DNA from: JAVEVH01 sp034005145
GTDB lineage: Bacteria > Patescibacteriota > Dojkabacteria > SC72
Direction of reading: 5' to 3'
NCBI GenBank assembly: GCA_034005145.1
Contig: JAVEVH010000006.1
Span: 1-27,630, forward strand
Length of the DNA stretch: 27,630 nucleotides
Shown here: positions 16,411 through 24,727 of the stretch, piece after piece
How the letters are laid out: each line of letters starts with the position of its first letter
How positions within the stretch are numbered: the first letter of the stretch is position 1
Translations under genes and position numbers: made by a program
The notes under the pieces: model-generated
The model's database searches: none
Told to the model about the DNA's origin: nothing
The model's input: the letters and a program-made list of their open reading frames with translations, nothing else

Positions 16411-17382
16411 TTAAACATAACCATTCTCTTTAAACCAGTTATACTGATCTCTTAAAGACTCTTTTACGGATATAGGGGCATACTCTATCTCTTTAGTAGC
16501 TTTCTCATGTGAGATATTAGAATTACTATTTAATGTCTTCACACTATACGGTGTAATCTGTCCCCTTTTATTAAATATACTCGCTACTCTCCCCAACAGT
16601 AGTGATATTTCAAAACCCAGTACTCTACTAATACCATATATATGTGCAAACTCCTTAATATATTCCATATACTCTTTCATATCTAATACATCACCACTAA
16701 GAATATACCTATTACCATACTTCTGTTTCTCATATCCTTCCAACATAGCACCTACTACATCTCTAACATCTACATAGTCATACTTACCTCCAATATTAAT
16801 CTTTACTCCACTCTTAATTAAAGAAATCATACCTGCACCAAAGAAAGATGGTTCATAGTCATATGGACCAATTATACCGGTAGGATGAAATACCATATAT
16901 TTAAGACCCTTTTTTCCTAAATCTAAGATATATTGAGTAGCAGTAGCCTTAGAGTAATCATATGCTCCCCTACTTGTTTGCAGATTAGTAGCAAGTGGAG
17001 TATCTTCTGTAATTAAGGAACCATCTTCATTTGCCTCAATAGCGTGTATAGAGCTAGAGTATATTAATGGTATTCCTTTTTCTAAACATATATCTGCAAT
17101 ATTTCTAGTACCCTCTATATTTATCTTTAATGTAATATCCCTATCTACTTGGGATATATTAATAAAGCCTGCTAAATGAAATACTGCTTCTACTCCCTCT
17201 AAAGCTTTCTTTAAACTCTCTTTTTCTAAGATATCTCCATATACATATTCACATTTACAATCTTTTAAAGAATCTAAATTAGAGGATTTTCTTACTAACA
17301 GTTTTACCTTCTTACCCCTTTTATTTAACTCTCTAACTAATACATTCCCTAACCTACCATTACCTCCTGTTACTAGTATCAT
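16411..17382 (-). CDS. NAD(P)-dependent epimerase/dehydratase (extended SDR)
   Basis: This 323-residue protein is an extended short-chain dehydrogenase/reductase. The Rossmann nucleotide-binding motif TGGNGRLG is at residues 5-12, the DxxD-like YGDILEKESL at 48-57, the FHLAG strand at 68-72 and the catalytic YDYSK (Tyr141, Lys145) with Ser109-111 upstream. HPTGIIGPYDYEP (about 166-178) is typical of the dihydroflavonol-4-reductase-like/sugar epimerase branch. The substrate cannot be read from the sequence; a nucleotide sugar or an isoprenoid-type alcohol or ketone is possible. The length is normal, the start ATG at 17382 puts the Rossmann strand at the N-terminus as expected, and the gene stands alone, divergent from the secreted alpha/alpha-barrel protein. 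The enzyme is cytosolic. Confidence 0.9.
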   Translation of the reverse strand: MILVTGGNGRLGNVLVRELNKRGKKVKLLVRKSSNLDSLKDCKCEYVYGDILEKESLKKALEGVEAVFHLAGFINISQVDRDITLKINIEGTRNIADICLEKGIPLIYSSSIHAIEANEDGSLITEDTPLATNLQTSRGAYDYSKATATQYILDLGKKGLKYMVFHPTGIIGPYDYEPSFFGAGMISLIKSGVKINIGGKYDYVDVRDVVGAMLEGYEKQKYGNRYILSGDVLDMKEYMEYIKEFAHIYGISRVLGFEISLLLGRVASIFNKRGQITPYSVKTLNSNSNISHEKATKEIEYAPISVKESLRDQYNWFKENGYV

Positions 17383-17444
17383 ATATATTTATTATTAAAT
17401 TTTACTATATAAATTGTAGCATAAATATTTAGGTTAATAACCAT

Positions 17445-17473
17445 TTAAGAAGAGATATGCTACACTCTATAAT
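17445..17473 (+). promoter_or_regulatory. Promoter of the gene at 17478 (leaderless)
   Basis: TTAAGA (17445-17450), a 17-base spacer and a perfect TATAAT (17468-17473) are followed by 4 bases and an ATG. It supports the ATG at 17478 rather than the one at 17457, which lies inside this promoter. Confidence 0.5.
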
Positions 17474-17477
17474 ATTA

Positions 17478-18632
17478 ATGAAACACCACCTATATACAAC
17501 ACTACCCCTATTAATTACTTTGTGCATTGGAATATATATATCCTTTTCTAATCAGAAAAGTCTCTATATTAACTCTGCTATATCTGCAGGAGAATATCTT
17601 TTAAAAAATATTGATGAAGATGGGAAATATACATATGAATACAATCCTGTAACAAAGAAGGTAAGTAATCATTACAACATATTAAGACATGCAGGTACTA
17701 CATATTCTCTCTTAGAACTCTACCAACTTACAGAAGATCAAAGGCTATTAAAATCTTCTAAACAAGCTATTGGATATCTAATTAGAAATACACAAGAGTG
17801 TGTAAAAATACCAGATGCTAACTGTTTAGTAGAAGACGAAGAAACAAAGTTAGGAGGGAATGGCTTAGCAATATTAGCAGTATCTAAATATACAGAGGTA
17901 ACTGGTGATAGTGAATATCTTGTATATGCACAAAGTCTAGCACAATTTATTACCCAAACTCAGTCTGAAGATGGTCAATTTACTCACCATATGGTTAGTT
18001 CAAATACAGGAGAAATCCTTCCTTTTGAATCTTCGTACTATCCAGGTGAAGCAATATTTGCATTAACGAGATTGTATGAACAAGATAAAGATAGTAAGTG
18101 GATAGAAGCAGCTCATAAAGGGGCAATGTGGTTAATAGAGGTAAGGGATAGAGATAAGGATATCTCCTCTATTCAACATGATCATTGGTTACTCTATGCT
18201 CTTAATGAATTACACAAAGATAATGGTAATCCAATATATCTAGAACATACAAAAAAGATAGTAGATGGGATAATTTTAAAACAAAATATAGGGTACAATG
18301 GCTCTCAAAAGGTATGGAATGGAGGATATTACATACCACCAACATCAACGGCTACAGCTACTAGGAATGAGGGATTAACCGCTGCATACCAGATATTTAA
18401 GAGAGAGAAGGAGAAAGAATATATGAAAAAGACATTAGATACAATACAGAGGGGATTACATTTCCAACTTACAAATCAGATTACTCAAGATGATGTAAAT
18501 TCACTAGATATTGATCCTAATTCCATTGGAGCTTTCTATCACTCTCTAGATAATTATGATATTCGTATAGACTATGTACAACATAATATTAGTGCTATAT
18601 TAGGATATATTAATATATTAAACAGTAAATAG
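17478..18632 (+). CDS. Secreted or anchored (alpha/alpha)-barrel protein, six-hairpin glycosidase-like
   Basis: The 384-residue product begins MKHHLYTTLPLLITLCIGIY, a signal peptide or anchor. The rest is a series of helical hairpins with the words YNILRHAGTTYSLLELYQL, KLGGNGLAILAVSKYTEVTG, SSYYPGEAIFALTRLYEQD and DHWLLYALNELHKD. The pattern is that of six-hairpin alpha/alpha barrels (glycoside hydrolases, C5-epimerases, LanC-like proteins), with conserved His, Glu and aromatic residues in the likely cleft. I know relatives as uncharacterised proteins, so I assign no substrate; action on an envelope glycan is a guess. I chose 17478 because of the promoter position. The DgkA gene starts 3 bases after its stop, so the two form an operon. 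Confidence 0.75.
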   Translation: MKHHLYTTLPLLITLCIGIYISFSNQKSLYINSAISAGEYLLKNIDEDGKYTYEYNPVTKKVSNHYNILRHAGTTYSLLELYQLTEDQRLLKSSKQAIGYLIRNTQECVKIPDANCLVEDEETKLGGNGLAILAVSKYTEVTGDSEYLVYAQSLAQFITQTQSEDGQFTHHMVSSNTGEILPFESSYYPGEAIFALTRLYEQDKDSKWIEAAHKGAMWLIEVRDRDKDISSIQHDHWLLYALNELHKDNGNPIYLEHTKKIVDGIILKQNIGYNGSQKVWNGGYYIPPTSTATATRNEGLTAAYQIFKREKEKEYMKKTLDTIQRGLHFQLTNQITQDDVNSLDIDPNSIGAFYHSLDNYDIRIDYVQHNISAILGYINILNSK

Positions 18633-18635
18633 TAT

Positions 18636-19019
18636 ATGGAGAATAACTTTAAAACACCCCAACCAATATTAAAAAGTCAAAGACATGCTATTGATGGGAT
18701 ACTCTCTATTGTTAAAAATGAAAGAAACTTTAGAATACAGTTAGTAGTAGCTATGTTAGTAGTATTAATATCTTTCTTACTTAAAATATCTCATTCAGAT
18801 TGGATAGCGGTAGGATTTTTAATAACGTTAGTATTAATATCAGAAGCATTTAATAGTGTGATAGAGGCACTCTGTGACACAATATCACATGAATATAGAG
18901 TAAATATTAAATATGCTAAAGATGTAAGTGCAGGAGCAGTATTAGTTAGTGCAATACTTTCTGTGATATTAGGATTGATAATATTTATGCCGTATATAAT
19001 AGATTTACTAATTAAGTAA
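18636..19019 (+). CDS. dgkA: Diacylglycerol kinase/undecaprenol kinase
   Basis: This 127-residue integral membrane kinase belongs to the DgkA family. In Gram-positive-type bacteria the enzyme phosphorylates undecaprenol, recycling the carrier lipid for wall synthesis. The family signature SEAFNSVIEALCD (residues 69-81) gives Glu70, Asn73, Glu77 and Asp81, and AKDVSAGAVL (94-103) follows in the expected place. The N-terminal ERNFRIQL (29-36) matches the amphipathic surface helix. Three hydrophobic helices are visible (about 36-50, 55-74, 98-118), the usual number. It follows the secreted alpha/alpha-barrel gene with 3 bases between, which suggests a link between carrier-lipid recycling and an envelope glycan. 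It is convergent with the permease gene at 19021. Confidence 0.92.
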   Translation: MENNFKTPQPILKSQRHAIDGILSIVKNERNFRIQLVVAMLVVLISFLLKISHSDWIAVGFLITLVLISEAFNSVIEALCDTISHEYRVNIKYAKDVSAGAVLVSAILSVILGLIIFMPYIIDLLIK

Positions 19020-19020
19020 T

Positions 19021-20304
19021 CTATTCATACCTAAGAGCTTTAACAGGATCTAATCTCGCTGCTTTCATAGCAGGATATATACCAGCAATAACTCCAATTA
19101 GGATACTACTTACTGTTATTATTAATGCATTACCAAATTGGAAATAGAAGAACTTATCTATAGCTCCAAAGCCCTGTTCTTTTAATACCTCTACTATAAA
19201 TGGATCAGCTATTTGCATCATAGCGTATGTAATACTTAAACCTAGTACTCCCCCTATTAATCCAATAAGGCCTGATTGTATTAAAAATATTACTAATACC
19301 TGTATATTAGATGCCCCTATTGCTTTAATAATACCAATCTCTCTAGTTTGCTCATATATACTCATTATCATTGTATTAATAATTCCAATACTAGCAACGA
19401 GTGCTGATATAGCTCCAAATACAATCAAAGCTATTGTTAATCCTGCAGTAAGCGTAGATATAAAATCTACTACTGTTTTAGTAGAAATTACACTAAGACC
19501 CATCTCCTCTACCATATACTCTTCTACCTGAGCTGTTTTCTCTTCATCTGTTTTTACTAGTAATTGTGAGTACCCAATCTTTTCAATATATTCATCCTTA
19601 CTCTCAAAACCTCCAATATCTACTAATATATCTAATGCCCTATCCGTATTTATCCAAAATGCATCATTAGATGTTTCTACTACACCCTGTACTGTAAACT
19701 CATACTCCCTATCTATCATATTCTTGTTAGCAGCTGATATAAAAGAGGTAGAGGGTAGACTCTTAGCTACAATCTTCTTACCAATAATGTCTTCATTAGT
19801 TAACTCAAAGAAAGAAACTACAAAATTACTTACAAATATTCCATCTTCTTTAAGTACTGGATCCTCTCCTACAAAGCTTATAAAGGACTCATCATCACCT
19901 GGTAAATCAAAAGATTGGAGTATATTCATTGGATATGGAGTATCATCACCCTCTAAATACATCTCTAAACCATTTATAACAAATATGGTATTTATTTCCT
20001 CTACCCCCTCTATCTCTAAAATCTCTTCCTTAATATCTGCATTTACGACTACTGGTTCCTTCTTTTCCTCTTCTTCTGCCTTAGTTGGTGCAGTTAACAT
20101 ACCTCCAAACATAAAGTCTTGGGAGGATACATAAAGGTCTGTTGGTTTAAATACTGAACTAAATTGAGTTAGTACTGCTCTTTGTAAATCTGTCATACCA
20201 AAGAGTATGAATGTCATTAGCATTACAGCAATCATTATGCCTAAGCTAGTAAGCATTGTTCTTAGTTTTCTTCTTAGTATTAAGCTTAGTGCATATTTAA
20301 ACAT
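19021..20304 (-). CDS. MacB/FtsX-type ABC transporter permease
   Basis: The protein has the MacB layout: one N-terminal helix (MFKYALSLILRRKLRTMLTS then a hydrophobic stretch), a large extracytoplasmic domain of about 240 residues, and three C-terminal helices. The C-terminal words IYEQTREIGIIKAIGAS and PAMKAARLDPVKALRYE are typical of FtsX-like permeases of the LolCE/MacB group. Such permeases work by transmitting ATP-driven motion to the outside and move lipoproteins, peptides or lipids. The partner ATPase gene overlaps it upstream. The ATG at 20304 gives an 8-base overlap with that gene; the frame is also open to an ATG at 20313. No periplasmic adaptor (MacA) is present here, as is usual in single-membrane bacteria. 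Confidence 0.88.
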   Translation of the reverse strand: MFKYALSLILRRKLRTMLTSLGIMIAVMLMTFILFGMTDLQRAVLTQFSSVFKPTDLYVSSQDFMFGGMLTAPTKAEEEEKKEPVVVNADIKEEILEIEGVEEINTIFVINGLEMYLEGDDTPYPMNILQSFDLPGDDESFISFVGEDPVLKEDGIFVSNFVVSFFELTNEDIIGKKIVAKSLPSTSFISAANKNMIDREYEFTVQGVVETSNDAFWINTDRALDILVDIGGFESKDEYIEKIGYSQLLVKTDEEKTAQVEEYMVEEMGLSVISTKTVVDFISTLTAGLTIALIVFGAISALVASIGIINTMIMSIYEQTREIGIIKAIGASNIQVLVIFLIQSGLIGLIGGVLGLSITYAMMQIADPFIVEVLKEQGFGAIDKFFYFQFGNALIITVSSILIGVIAGIYPAMKAARLDPVKALRYE

Positions 20305-20959
20305 TTTTACCATCTACTAAAGTAATTACTCTATCTGTTTTCTTACTAATATTCTTGTCATGTGTAACTAATATTACTGTAATACCCTCTGTTTTGTTTA
20401 ACTCTTTTAAAAGATTTAATATTGATTCACCCGTCCTACTATCCAAGTTCCCTGTAGGCTCATCCGCTAGTACAATCTTAGGAGTATCTATAAGTGCTCT
20501 AGCAATTGCTACTCTTTGTGCTTGTCCTCCTGATAATTCTTTAGGTAAGTGTTTTCTTCTGTTTTTTAAATCAACCATATCTAGTAAGTAATCTAATCTC
20601 TTACTTACATCAATATCCTTACTTCCTGTAAATTTCATAGGTAGCAATATATTTTCCTCTACACTTAGAGATGGTATTAAATAAAACTGTTGGAATATTG
20701 TACCTACAATATGTCTTCTGTAGAAATTTGGATTGTACTCCTTAATATCTGTACCATCTATAAATACATGACCTGAATATTCCCAATCTAATCCTCCTAA
20801 GATATTTAGTAAGGTAGATTTACCACTTCCTGAACTTCCTACTACAGATACAAATTCACCTTCTTTAATATCAAAAGATACACCTCTTAGTGCTTCTACA
20901 GAGACTTCTTTACTCATCTGATATATTCTTTTTAAGTTTTTAATATCTATATATGACAT
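20297..20959 (-). CDS. MacB/LolD-type ABC transporter ATP-binding protein
   Basis: The 220-residue ATPase has Walker A GSSGSGKST (residues 41-49), Q-loop FQQFYLIPSLSVEEN (89-103), signature LSGGQAQR (142-149), Walker B IVLADEPTGNLDS (162-174) and the H-loop His200. EPTGNLDS and the short length without extra domains mark the LolD/MacB-type subfamily. It drives the permease encoded immediately downstream; the two frames overlap, so they are translationally coupled. It is cytosolic and binds the membrane partner. The divergent DUF6624 gene starts 36 bases away, so the promoters of both must share that short gap. Confidence 0.93.
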   Translation of the reverse strand: MSYIDIKNLKRIYQMSKEVSVEALRGVSFDIKEGEFVSVVGSSGSGKSTLLNILGGLDWEYSGHVFIDGTDIKEYNPNFYRRHIVGTIFQQFYLIPSLSVEENILLPMKFTGSKDIDVSKRLDYLLDMVDLKNRRKHLPKELSGGQAQRVAIARALIDTPKIVLADEPTGNLDSRTGESILNLLKELNKTEGITVILVTHDKNISKKTDRVITLVDGKNV

Positions 20960-20995
20960 TGTAATATTCTTAATAGTAAACGATATCTAGTATAT

Positions 20996-21529
20996 ATGAA
21001 AATATATAAAAGGGAAATGATACAATGTGATATGAAAAAAGAAGATGTATGTAAAAAGATTTTAGAAATGTCTAAGAAAGATCAAGAAGTTAGAAAGAAT
21101 ATGGGTCGTATGAAAGATATAGATGAAAGAAACAGGAGAGAGTTTAAAAAGATATTTAAAGAGGTAGGGTATATTTCTTCTGAGTATGGTAAAGATGTAC
21201 AGTTAGGAGCATTCTTAATAGTGCAACATATGCCCAAAGAGGATATACCCTTTATGAAAGAGTACCTCAGACTAATGAAAAAGGATATTAAAAATATTAA
21301 ACCCCTTTACTATGCACTGCTAACAGACAGAGTAAGAATGTATGAGGGTAAAAAACAGATGTATGGTACTCAGTTTGTACTAGTAGATGGTATATACAAA
21401 TTACACCCTATCGCTAATATTAAAAATGTTGATATCAGAAGAAAAGAGATAGGGTTGGAACCTCTCGATGAATATTTAAATAAATTAAGTGAAGAAATAC
21501 AGATTGAGAATCTCAGTAAAAACAAATAG
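20996..21529 (+). CDS. DUF6624 family protein
   Basis: The 177-residue protein matches my memory of DUF6624: DQEVR near the start (residues 29-33), a QLGAFLIVQHMP core with His78 (69-80), ALLTDRVRMYEGKKQMYGTQ (107-126) and the end motif RRKEIGLEPLDEY (148-160). The function of the family is unknown. It has no signal peptide or membrane helix. Other in-frame ATGs at 21017 and 21032 could be the start, because the first residues (MKIYKREMIQCD) are not family-like. Its last 41 bases overlap the start of the putative metallopeptidase gene, so both are expressed together. It is divergent from the ABC pair. Confidence 0.8.
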   Translation: MKIYKREMIQCDMKKEDVCKKILEMSKKDQEVRKNMGRMKDIDERNRREFKKIFKEVGYISSEYGKDVQLGAFLIVQHMPKEDIPFMKEYLRLMKKDIKNIKPLYYALLTDRVRMYEGKKQMYGTQFVLVDGIYKLHPIANIKNVDIRRKEIGLEPLDEYLNKLSEEIQIENLSKNK

Positions 21530-22484
21530 CAATGTAATATTCTTTGAAACTCTCCTCTCTTTACTAAATAGTAAAGATACAGATTTCCATCCCCTTGGAA
21601 ATAAAATTGTTACTCACTTTAGTGATATTCAAAATTTAGAATCTTTTAAAGAATTCAAAAATAAATATGAACAAGGAAAGATAACTAGACATGCATATCA
21701 ATACCTATTCCTCTCAATCAACCTATACTCTAATTTAAAACCTAAAGAACTTTCACCAAGTGATGGTTTCGGTCCAAATAGATATAAAGGATATATGGAA
21801 GATATTTACCCTTTGGTAAAACAAATTTACTCTGAAAGTGATTTTACTAATCGGTATAAAACGGAAATACTTTCTGAATACAAGGAAATAGCAAAAGATA
21901 TGCAATCTCTTTTTGATAGACAGAATCCAAGTGATGTATTAATAGATTTCTGGGGAAAAAGCTTTGAACCTAAATTAATATTCATCCCAGATCCACTAAG
22001 AATAGGAGGAGGTAGTGGTCTATCAAGAGGCAATACTTTCTATTCTGTTACAGGAACAGTAAATAGGAAGGAAAAAGTTATCTTTGATAACTCCCATATG
22101 ATTTCTAACCTCTTACATGAATTCTCCCATTCATTCTTTCATAAGTATCTTTATTCAAATAGAGAACATGTAGAAATTAACAATCAACTCACTGAGTCCT
22201 TATATAAGAATCTAGATGAAACCTTAAAAGGAGAAATAGGAAAACAGTATGGTCCTCCTTTGGTATATTTTGAGGAAACTTTTATAAGGGCTGTACAAAT
22301 ACTTCTAACCAAGGAATTTTTCTCAAAATATATGCCTGAAGAAGAAAACAGTAGCAAGAGTTTAAAACAACTAAAGAAAAGAAAAGAAGATGGATTTATA
22401 TATATAGAGGAGTTCTATAACGAATTAAATAATAATAACTCCCCAATACTTTCTTACATAAAGGTTTTGAAATCTCTCTCCTAA
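21489..22484 (+). CDS. Putative zinc metallopeptidase (HEFSH motif, DUF4932-like)
   Basis: The 331-residue frame has a GTG start inside the upstream gene; a TTG at 21504 is an alternative. Residues 205-220 hold ISNLLHEFSHSFFHKY with the zinc motif H210-E211-x-x-H214. About 50 residues later YFEETFIRA contains Glu262/Glu263, a candidate third zinc ligand as in gluzincins. A conserved-looking segment before it (LIFIPDPLRIGGGSGLSRGN) resembles DUF4932 proteins, whose function is unknown. No signal peptide or membrane helix is seen, so the protein is probably cytosolic. It overlaps the DUF6624 gene by 41 bases, suggesting linked function. The metallopeptidase call rests on the motif; the family name is less certain. 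Confidence 0.7.
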   Translation: MKKYRLRISVKTNSNVIFFETLLSLLNSKDTDFHPLGNKIVTHFSDIQNLESFKEFKNKYEQGKITRHAYQYLFLSINLYSNLKPKELSPSDGFGPNRYKGYMEDIYPLVKQIYSESDFTNRYKTEILSEYKEIAKDMQSLFDRQNPSDVLIDFWGKSFEPKLIFIPDPLRIGGGSGLSRGNTFYSVTGTVNRKEKVIFDNSHMISNLLHEFSHSFFHKYLYSNREHVEINNQLTESLYKNLDETLKGEIGKQYGPPLVYFEETFIRAVQILLTKEFFSKYMPEEENSSKSLKQLKKRKEDGFIYIEEFYNELNNNNSPILSYIKVLKSLS

Positions 22485-22501
22485 TATCTTACAGATATCC
22501 C

Positions 22502-22531
22502 TTGACAACAACATATCTTTAAGTTTAAGAT
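22502..22531 (+). promoter_or_regulatory. Promoter of the ABC operon at 22538 (leaderless)
   Basis: A perfect TTGACA (22502-22507), 18-base spacer and TAAGAT (22526-22531) are followed by exactly 6 bases and the ATG. This is the strongest -35/-10 pair in the window, and no ribosome binding site fits between it and the gene. Confidence 0.65.
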
Positions 22532-22537
22532 AACCCT

Positions 22538-23443
22538 ATGGCTAAATATTCAATACACATTGAGGATTTTTCTAAATCCTTTGGAAAACTAAAAGCAGTA
22601 AACAATCTCTCCTTTGATGTAAACGAAGGAGAAGTATTTGCATTCTTAGGAAGCAATGGATCAGGTAAAACAACTACCATTAGATGCTTACTTAAGATAT
22701 ATCAACCAGATACAGGGAAGTTGTTGATAAATAACAAACCATATACAGAAGCTTTTAATAAAGTACTGGGATACTTACCAGAAGAAAGAGGACTATACAG
22801 AGATGCTAAGGTATTAGATATATTGGTATATACTGCTCAACTAAGAGGATTAAGTAAAGATATTGCATTAAAAAGAAGTATTAAATACTTAGAACAGGTA
22901 GATTTAATAGAGCATAGCCAGAAGAAAGTATCTCAATTAAGCTCAGGTATGCAACAGAAAGTACAACTAGGTACAACCTTAATACATAATCCTGAGATAT
23001 TGATATTGGACGAACCCTTTAAAGGATTAGACCCATTAAACAGGCAGCTTTTCATTGAGATATTTTTAGAAAGAGCTAAAAAAGGTACTACCATTCTCTA
23101 CAGTACACATGTAATAGATGAAGCACAAAAGATGGCAGACAGGTTACTAATCATTAACAAAGGAGAAAGAATTGAGTATGGAAGTACAACAGAAGTAAGA
23201 AAGAAGTATGGTTCAGATACCTTAGTTGTATCATTTTCAGGTAAGAGACCTCTTAAAGATCACAAGATGTATAGGAGTGAGATTACTAATAGTACTGCAG
23301 AGATTGTTCCTAAGGAAAAATATAGTACAAATGAAATTATTGAAGAACTCATAAAAGGTGGTACACAGATTCTTGATCTTAAAGTAGATTATCCATCTCT
23401 AAATCAAATATTTATTGATATTACTAAAAAACATGGAAAGTAA
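22538..23443 (+). CDS. NatA-type ABC transporter ATP-binding protein
   Basis: The 301-residue protein has Walker A GSNGSGKTT (residues 38-46), the signature LSSGMQQK (134-141), Walker B ILILDEPFKGLD (154-165) and the H-loop His191 (STHVIDEAQ). The Q-loop word GYLPEERGLY (78-87), with Glu instead of Gln, is characteristic of the NatA-like ABC-2 exporters. The C-terminal about 90 residues form the extra domain common in this group. It powers the permease encoded next, whose ATG overlaps the end of this gene. Substrates of such exporters include sodium ions, drugs and peptides; here none can be inferred. It is expressed from a strong leaderless promoter. Confidence 0.93.
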   Translation: MAKYSIHIEDFSKSFGKLKAVNNLSFDVNEGEVFAFLGSNGSGKTTTIRCLLKIYQPDTGKLLINNKPYTEAFNKVLGYLPEERGLYRDAKVLDILVYTAQLRGLSKDIALKRSIKYLEQVDLIEHSQKKVSQLSSGMQQKVQLGTTLIHNPEILILDEPFKGLDPLNRQLFIEIFLERAKKGTTILYSTHVIDEAQKMADRLLIINKGERIEYGSTTEVRKKYGSDTLVVSFSGKRPLKDHKMYRSEITNSTAEIVPKEKYSTNEIIEELIKGGTQILDLKVDYPSLNQIFIDITKKHGK

Positions 23444-24668
23444 AAAATATTGGATAGTAGCACAATTTGAGTTTAAAGAGATTGTAAGAAAACCATCATT
23501 TTGGTTAGCTACACTATTCTTACCATTACTAATAGGAGTAATCTCCTTTATTACTGGATATGCGAATGTAGAAGCTAGTAAGGAATTTGAAAAAGGTAAT
23601 ACACAGTTTGAGAATGTATATATATTAGATAGGGCAGGAGTAGTAGATGAACAATTACTAGTAGAACCGTATGAGAAGGTAGAGAGTGAGGAGGAGGTAA
23701 TAGAGAGTGTTAGAAGTGAGTCAGGTAAGTTATTAATAGTTATACCCGAAGATTTTGAAAGTACATATAAATATGAGTTGATATACAAAAAGGATGAGAA
23801 AGTACTAGCTGGTATTACTATGCCTATGGTAATAAATGGTTTACTTAAACAGAGTGCCCTTACACAAATTCAAGATCCTCTTAAGATTAGATTACTTACT
23901 TCAGATCCAAGTGCAATAGTAAAAAGTTTTGATGACGAGGGTAATCTAAATGAAGAGAATTTTGGACAGTATATAGTTCCTATTGCATCTTTAGTAGTAT
24001 TCTTCCTAGCAGTCTTTATATCCTCTTCCTTCCTACTACAGAGTGTATCTGCAGAGAAAGAGAATAGGATGATAGAGACTATGCTTTCTATTATTGATAA
24101 GAAATCCTTAATGTTTGGTAAGATGATTGGTTTAATGGGAGTAGTATTAGTTCAATTACTACTTTGGTTAGCATTAGGATTGGGTACATATGTATTAGTC
24201 CAAAATCAATTCAATCTTAACTTACCAATAGATATTGGTAGTATAGATACATCAATGGTCCCTATTAATATATTCTTAATACTTTCTGCATTTGTATTTT
24301 TTGCAGCAATAATGACTGGTGTAGGAGCTATTGGTACAGGGGCACAAGATAGTAAGAACCTTTCTTCAATATTCATACTACTAGCAATATTTCCTATGTA
24401 TTTAATGCAAATATTAATTACTAATCCATCTGGTTCTCTATCTCAGTTCTTTACATACTTTCCATTTACTTCACATATGATATTGCTTCTTAGAAACTCT
24501 CTAGGAGCTATATCTACTCCTGAGTTAATACTTGGATTAGTAATCACCACTGTATATGGGGTTATATCTCTTTGGATAGCTCTTAAGCTATTTGAATTAG
24601 GTTGTCTAATGTACAACAGAAGACCTTCTTTTAGAGAAATTCTTCAATATTTTAAGATAGGGGCTTAG
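23433..24668 (+). CDS. ABC-2 family (NatB-type) transporter permease
   Basis: The 411-residue membrane protein begins MESKKYWIVAQFEFKEIVRK, then a first helix, an extracytoplasmic domain of about 150 residues and a block of five or six helices from residue about 185. SAEKENRMIETMLSI (about 210-224) is the cytoplasmic coupling helix typical of ABC-2 permeases, and GTGAQDSKNLSSIFILLA is the conserved later loop. The layout matches NatB/YhaP-type exporters. The ATG at 23433 overlaps the ATPase stop by 11 bases; an ATG at 23415 in the same frame is less likely. Together with the upstream ATPase it forms a complete exporter, acting in the cytoplasmic membrane. Confidence 0.9.
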   Translation: MESKKYWIVAQFEFKEIVRKPSFWLATLFLPLLIGVISFITGYANVEASKEFEKGNTQFENVYILDRAGVVDEQLLVEPYEKVESEEEVIESVRSESGKLLIVIPEDFESTYKYELIYKKDEKVLAGITMPMVINGLLKQSALTQIQDPLKIRLLTSDPSAIVKSFDDEGNLNEENFGQYIVPIASLVVFFLAVFISSSFLLQSVSAEKENRMIETMLSIIDKKSLMFGKMIGLMGVVLVQLLLWLALGLGTYVLVQNQFNLNLPIDIGSIDTSMVPINIFLILSAFVFFAAIMTGVGAIGTGAQDSKNLSSIFILLAIFPMYLMQILITNPSGSLSQFFTYFPFTSHMILLLRNSLGAISTPELILGLVITTVYGVISLWIALKLFELGCLMYNRRPSFREILQYFKIGA

Positions 24669-24671
24669 ATA

Positions 24672-24700
24672 TTGACATCACTTCCTTTGTAAACTAATCT
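24672..24700 (+). promoter_or_regulatory. Possible promoter of the gene at 24728
   Basis: A perfect TTGACA (24672-24677), a 17-base spacer and TAATCT (24695-24700). The predicted transcript would have a leader of about 20 bases, so this gene would not be leaderless. No clear ribosome binding site is visible in the leader. Confidence 0.45.
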
Positions 24701-24727
24701 TAAGCATAAATTGTAAGCCAAATTACC

